Origin: Labilibaculum antarcticum
GTDB lineage: Bacteria; Bacteroidota; Bacteroidia; Bacteroidales; Marinifilaceae
Direction of reading: 5' to 3'
Length of the DNA stretch: 64,000 nt
Assembly: GCF_002356295.1 (NCBI RefSeq)
Contig: NZ_AP018042.1
Location: forward strand, 3,008,361 to 3,072,360
Shown here: piece by piece, positions 61,137 to 64,000 of the stretch
Layout: each line of letters opens with the position of its first letter
Position numbering within the stretch: the first letter of the stretch is position 1
Notes under the pieces: generated by a model
Seen by the model: only the letters and a program-made list of their open reading frames with translations
What the model was told of the DNA's origin: nothing
Database searches by the model: none
Program-made: the position numbers and the translations under genes

Positions 61137-63611
61137 ATGACCTTTGCACAATTTTATACTATCGAATCGGTAGCTTCTATAACAGGAGGTGTATGTTATG
61201 GGAAAGAAAATCTCTCTATTAAAACCCTTTCGATAGACAGCAGGTCATTGCAACTTCCCGGAGAAACACTTTTTTTTGCTTTAGTGGGCGAGCGGCACGA
61301 TGGTCATTTATACATCAAAGATTTATATAAAAAAGGGGTTCGGGCATTTGTTGTAAACAATTTGGAAAGTGTAGATTCCAAACAGTTTCCTAATGCCGCT
61401 TTTGTATTGGTTCCCGATACGCTTCGGGCCTTGCAGAATTTGGCGCAAAATCACCGTAAGAACTTTTTATATCCCGTATTTGGAATTACCGGCAGCAATG
61501 GAAAAACCATTACAAAAGAATGGTTGTATCAATTACTCAACGAATCGTATTCTATTGTTCGAAGTCCCAAAAGCTATAATTCTCAGGTTGGGGTTCCAAT
61601 TTCTGTTTGGCACATGAACAATGAGGTCAATTTGGCCATTTTTGAGGCTGGTATTTCTCAACCTGGAGAAATGGATCAACTCTCAAAAATTATTCAACCT
61701 ACCTTCGGAATTTTTACTCATTTGGGAGATGCCCATCGGGAGAATTTTAAGAGTGAAGTTCAGAAATTAGAAGAGAAGATAAAATTATTCTCTTCCTGCA
61801 ATTCCATTGTGTATTGTTCCGATAAGAAACTTGTTGATGAATCGTTAAAGGCTCGATATGGACGGGATAAAGAATTGATATCCTGGTCAAGAAATCATGC
61901 AGCCAATCTGAAGATTGTTTCGGAAGAAATAAAAGGGAGTAGAACATTTATTAAAGCTAAATATAAGAAGAAATCAAAAGAGATAAATTTATCTTTTACC
62001 GACAAGGCTTCAATTGATAATGCCATAACTTGCTGGCTTTGTTTGTTGAACCTGAATGTTGATGATAAAACCATAAAAGAGGGATTTCTGAAATTGGAAC
62101 CGGTTGCCATGCGACTGGAAATCAAAGAGGGAATTGGTGATTGCACGCTGATTAATGATTATTACAATTCAGATTTAGATTCGCTCGGTATTGCCTTGGA
62201 TTTAATGAATCAGCAACAAAACGATAAGAGAAAAACACTTATCTTATCTGATATTTTTCAATCGGGTTACACAAACCGTCAGCTTTACAAGGCGATATCC
62301 AAATTGCTGGAGCAGAAGAAAATAAATCGTCTAATTGGTATTGGTGAAGGCATTTCTTCTCAATCGAAACTATTCAAGTGCGATGCTTCTTTTTATGGCT
62401 CAACCGATGTGTTTTTGGCCGATTTGAATCGGAATCATTTTAAGGACGAAATTATTTTGATAAAAGGAGCCCGAAATTTCCATTTCGAGAGAATTTCAAA
62501 TGCTCTTCAATACAAAGCACACCAAACGGTGTTGGAAGTGAATCTGAATGCAATGGTTCATAACCTGAACTATTTCAGGTCCTTGTTAAACCCAGATACC
62601 AAGTTGATTGTGATGGTAAAAGCATTTTCTTACGGAAGCGGATCAACCGAAATTGCAAATTTACTGCAACATCATCGGGTTGATTATTTAGCCGTTGCCA
62701 TCGCCGACGAAGGTGTCGAATTGAGAAATGCAGGAATCACGATTCCAATTATAGTGATGAATCCGGAGTATCACAGTTTTGATACGATGATTGAATATAG
62801 CCTGGAGCCTGAAATATATAATCAAGCTATTTGTCTCGAATTTGAGAAGGCATTAAAACGAAATGGAGTAAGAAACTATCCTATCCACATAAAATTGGAT
62901 ACCGGAATGAATCGTTTGGGTTTTGTTCAAAAGGATATGGACACTTTATTGTCTGTGATTGTGAAGAATAATCATTTCTTTATCAGCTCTGTATTTTCTC
63001 ATCTGGCAGGTGCCGATGAGCAACAGCATAACGATTTTACAGCTCAGCAAATTAATTTATTTACCAAATGGAGCGATCAAATTCTATCGCAATTTCCGTA
63101 TCATATCGATCGGCATATTTTAAATTCGGCAGGAATTGAACGATTCCCGCAAGCTCAATTTGATATGGTGCGCTTGGGAATTGGTCTTTACGGAATAAGC
63201 TGCGTTCATCAGGAAAAATTGATGAATGTGAGCAGCTTAAAAACGGCAATCTCTCAAATTAAAGAAGTTTCGAAAGAGAACACTGTTGGATATGGCCGAA
63301 AAGGGCATTTACAGAGCGATGCACGAATAGGGGTAATCCCAATCGGTTATGCCGATGGTTTTAATCGAAAGCTCGGTAATGGCCTTGGAAAGGTTCTGGT
63401 GAACGGACAGGCAGCTCCTGTTGTTGGCAATATTTGCATGGATATGAGTATGATCGATCTCACAAATACCGATGCAAAAGAGGGAGATTTGGTTCAGATT
63501 TTTGGCGACGATTACCCGGTAAGCATTCTGGCTGAACAATTGGATACTATTCCTTACGAAATTCTCACCACCATTTCCCGACGGGTGAAACGCGTTTATT
63601 TTCAGGGGTAG
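61137..63611 (+). CDS. Bifunctional MurF (UDP-MurNAc-tripeptide:D-Ala-D-Ala ligase) / alanine racemase
   Basis: This 824-residue natural fusion is typical of Bacteroidota. Residues about 1-450 are MurF: SRSLQLPGETLFFALVGER, the ATP loop FGITGSNGKTITKEWL, and EAGISQPGEMDQL. Residues about 455-824 are a fold-type III PLP alanine racemase: VLEVNLNAMVHNLNYFR, the PLP lysine at about residue 495 in IVMVKAFSYGSGS, IKLDTGMNRLGF, and GYADGFNRKLGNG with VGNICMDMSMIDLT. It makes D-alanine and attaches D-Ala-D-Ala (product of Ddl at 12142) to the peptidoglycan precursor. Follows tdk in the same transcript. Confidence 0.97.
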   Translation: MTFAQFYTIESVASITGGVCYGKENLSIKTLSIDSRSLQLPGETLFFALVGERHDGHLYIKDLYKKGVRAFVVNNLESVDSKQFPNAAFVLVPDTLRALQNLAQNHRKNFLYPVFGITGSNGKTITKEWLYQLLNESYSIVRSPKSYNSQVGVPISVWHMNNEVNLAIFEAGISQPGEMDQLSKIIQPTFGIFTHLGDAHRENFKSEVQKLEEKIKLFSSCNSIVYCSDKKLVDESLKARYGRDKELISWSRNHAANLKIVSEEIKGSRTFIKAKYKKKSKEINLSFTDKASIDNAITCWLCLLNLNVDDKTIKEGFLKLEPVAMRLEIKEGIGDCTLINDYYNSDLDSLGIALDLMNQQQNDKRKTLILSDIFQSGYTNRQLYKAISKLLEQKKINRLIGIGEGISSQSKLFKCDASFYGSTDVFLADLNRNHFKDEIILIKGARNFHFERISNALQYKAHQTVLEVNLNAMVHNLNYFRSLLNPDTKLIVMVKAFSYGSGSTEIANLLQHHRVDYLAVAIADEGVELRNAGITIPIIVMNPEYHSFDTMIEYSLEPEIYNQAICLEFEKALKRNGVRNYPIHIKLDTGMNRLGFVQKDMDTLLSVIVKNNHFFISSVFSHLAGADEQQHNDFTAQQINLFTKWSDQILSQFPYHIDRHILNSAGIERFPQAQFDMVRLGIGLYGISCVHQEKLMNVSSLKTAISQIKEVSKENTVGYGRKGHLQSDARIGVIPIGYADGFNRKLGNGLGKVLVNGQAAPVVGNICMDMSMIDLTNTDAKEGDLVQIFGDDYPVSILAEQLDTIPYEILTTISRRVKRVYFQG

Positions 63612-64000
63612 AAATACCTGGGTGTTCTCCTCGTTCCTCGTGGCGGGCTTTCCATACATCTTGAAGATGCGATATTATTATTATAGAATTAAAAGTTAAA
63701 CCATGGAGTGTTGACATTCAGTCCGGAGATCGGGACCCGTATAGTGAAGAGGGCGTCAAGAACAAAAAGCTGTTTGAGCAAAGCGAGTTCTTTTTGTTTA
63801 GCAATCGAACTGATAACGGGTGATTGAGGACGAGGTCAATGATTTTTTGTCTACTTTTTTATCCAAGAAAAAAGTAGAAGCCGGTCCGGCTAGAGGACAA
63901 AATAGATTTAGAATAACAGTTTAAAAAGGATTTGTCCATGGTCAATAAAGATAATTTGACTATTTGGGTGTTCCCCTCGTTCCTCGTGGCGGGCTTTTCA
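63612..64000. repeat. Composite intergenic repeat region at the right edge
   Basis: Two near-identical 34-35-bp copies of GGGTGTTC(T/C)CCTCGTTCC...GGCGGGCTTT lie at 63620-63653 and 63966-64000. Between them are three inverted repeats: GTCC / GGAC around 63721-63736, AACAAAAAG / CTTTTTGTT at 63761-63798, and CTACTTTTTT / AAAAAAGTAG at 63851-63877. No gene is visible in these 389 bp. The head and tail of the 35-bp copies resemble the element at 3277. Confidence 0.75.

Overview
The window reads as chromosomal DNA of a marine member of the Bacteroidota, most like Bacteroidales/Marinilabiliales relatives. The grounds are a fused MurF-alanine racemase, a DUF4294 protein, a type B type IX secretion (T9SS) sorting domain next to a PorP/SprF gene, TAnnTTTG -7 promoter boxes, Gln-initiated mature secreted proteins and ice-binding domains. 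No rRNA, tRNA, CRISPR array or transposase was seen.

Left part (1-27.9 kb) is mostly housekeeping: the end of a TPR-like gene, a STAS/ATPase regulator, a TrmH methyltransferase, arginine deiminase, gamma-glutamyltranspeptidase, DUF4294, ElbB, ThpR, a metallo-hydrolase and GcvP. It continues with the PASTA-RluA-Ddl cluster, RpmH, RsmG, an ECF sigma factor overlapping a glycosyltransferase, Tgt, an LptF/G permease, MmdA plus its biotin carrier, IspE, DnaB, an exported protein and a HAD nucleotidase. Right part (58.9-64 kb) is again housekeeping: RsmI, a hypothetical protein, thymidine kinase and MurF-Alr, followed by intergenic palindromic repeats.

The centre (28-58.5 kb) is an accessory surface-protein locus and the main point of interest. 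Five large or medium exported proteins carry ligand-binding modules (C-type lectin, PA14, GEVED, F5/8C, two ice-binding domains, CUB, LamG) or a beta-solenoid-like stretch. A SprB-repeat protein with seven 78-residue repeats comes next, then seven small two-domain exported paralogues, then one protein with a real T9SS type B sorting domain, then PorP/SprF. All of these except the sorting-domain protein and PorP/SprF end a few residues after a short proline-containing tail (PxPxGI in the large ones, PxxxxI in the small ones). None of these has a recognisable T9SS C-terminal domain. The sorting-domain protein begins with one copy of the small-protein module, and the tail equivalent appears there as an internal linker. 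I infer a multi-subunit surface structure (adhesin ends, stalk, small subunits, T9SS-anchored base), with split-up of one ancestral giant protein as the alternative.

The locus has grown by duplication. A 5' fragment of the HAD gene with its promoter is copied in front of the second adhesin. A block of about 350 bp flanks the 7-kb ice-binding-domain gene as direct repeats, and one copy includes a dead version of a small cytosolic gene. The three largest genes share a leader block and TTG starts. A 10-unit AAAGCTTT array spaced 20-21 bp lies in front of the CUB/LamG protein.
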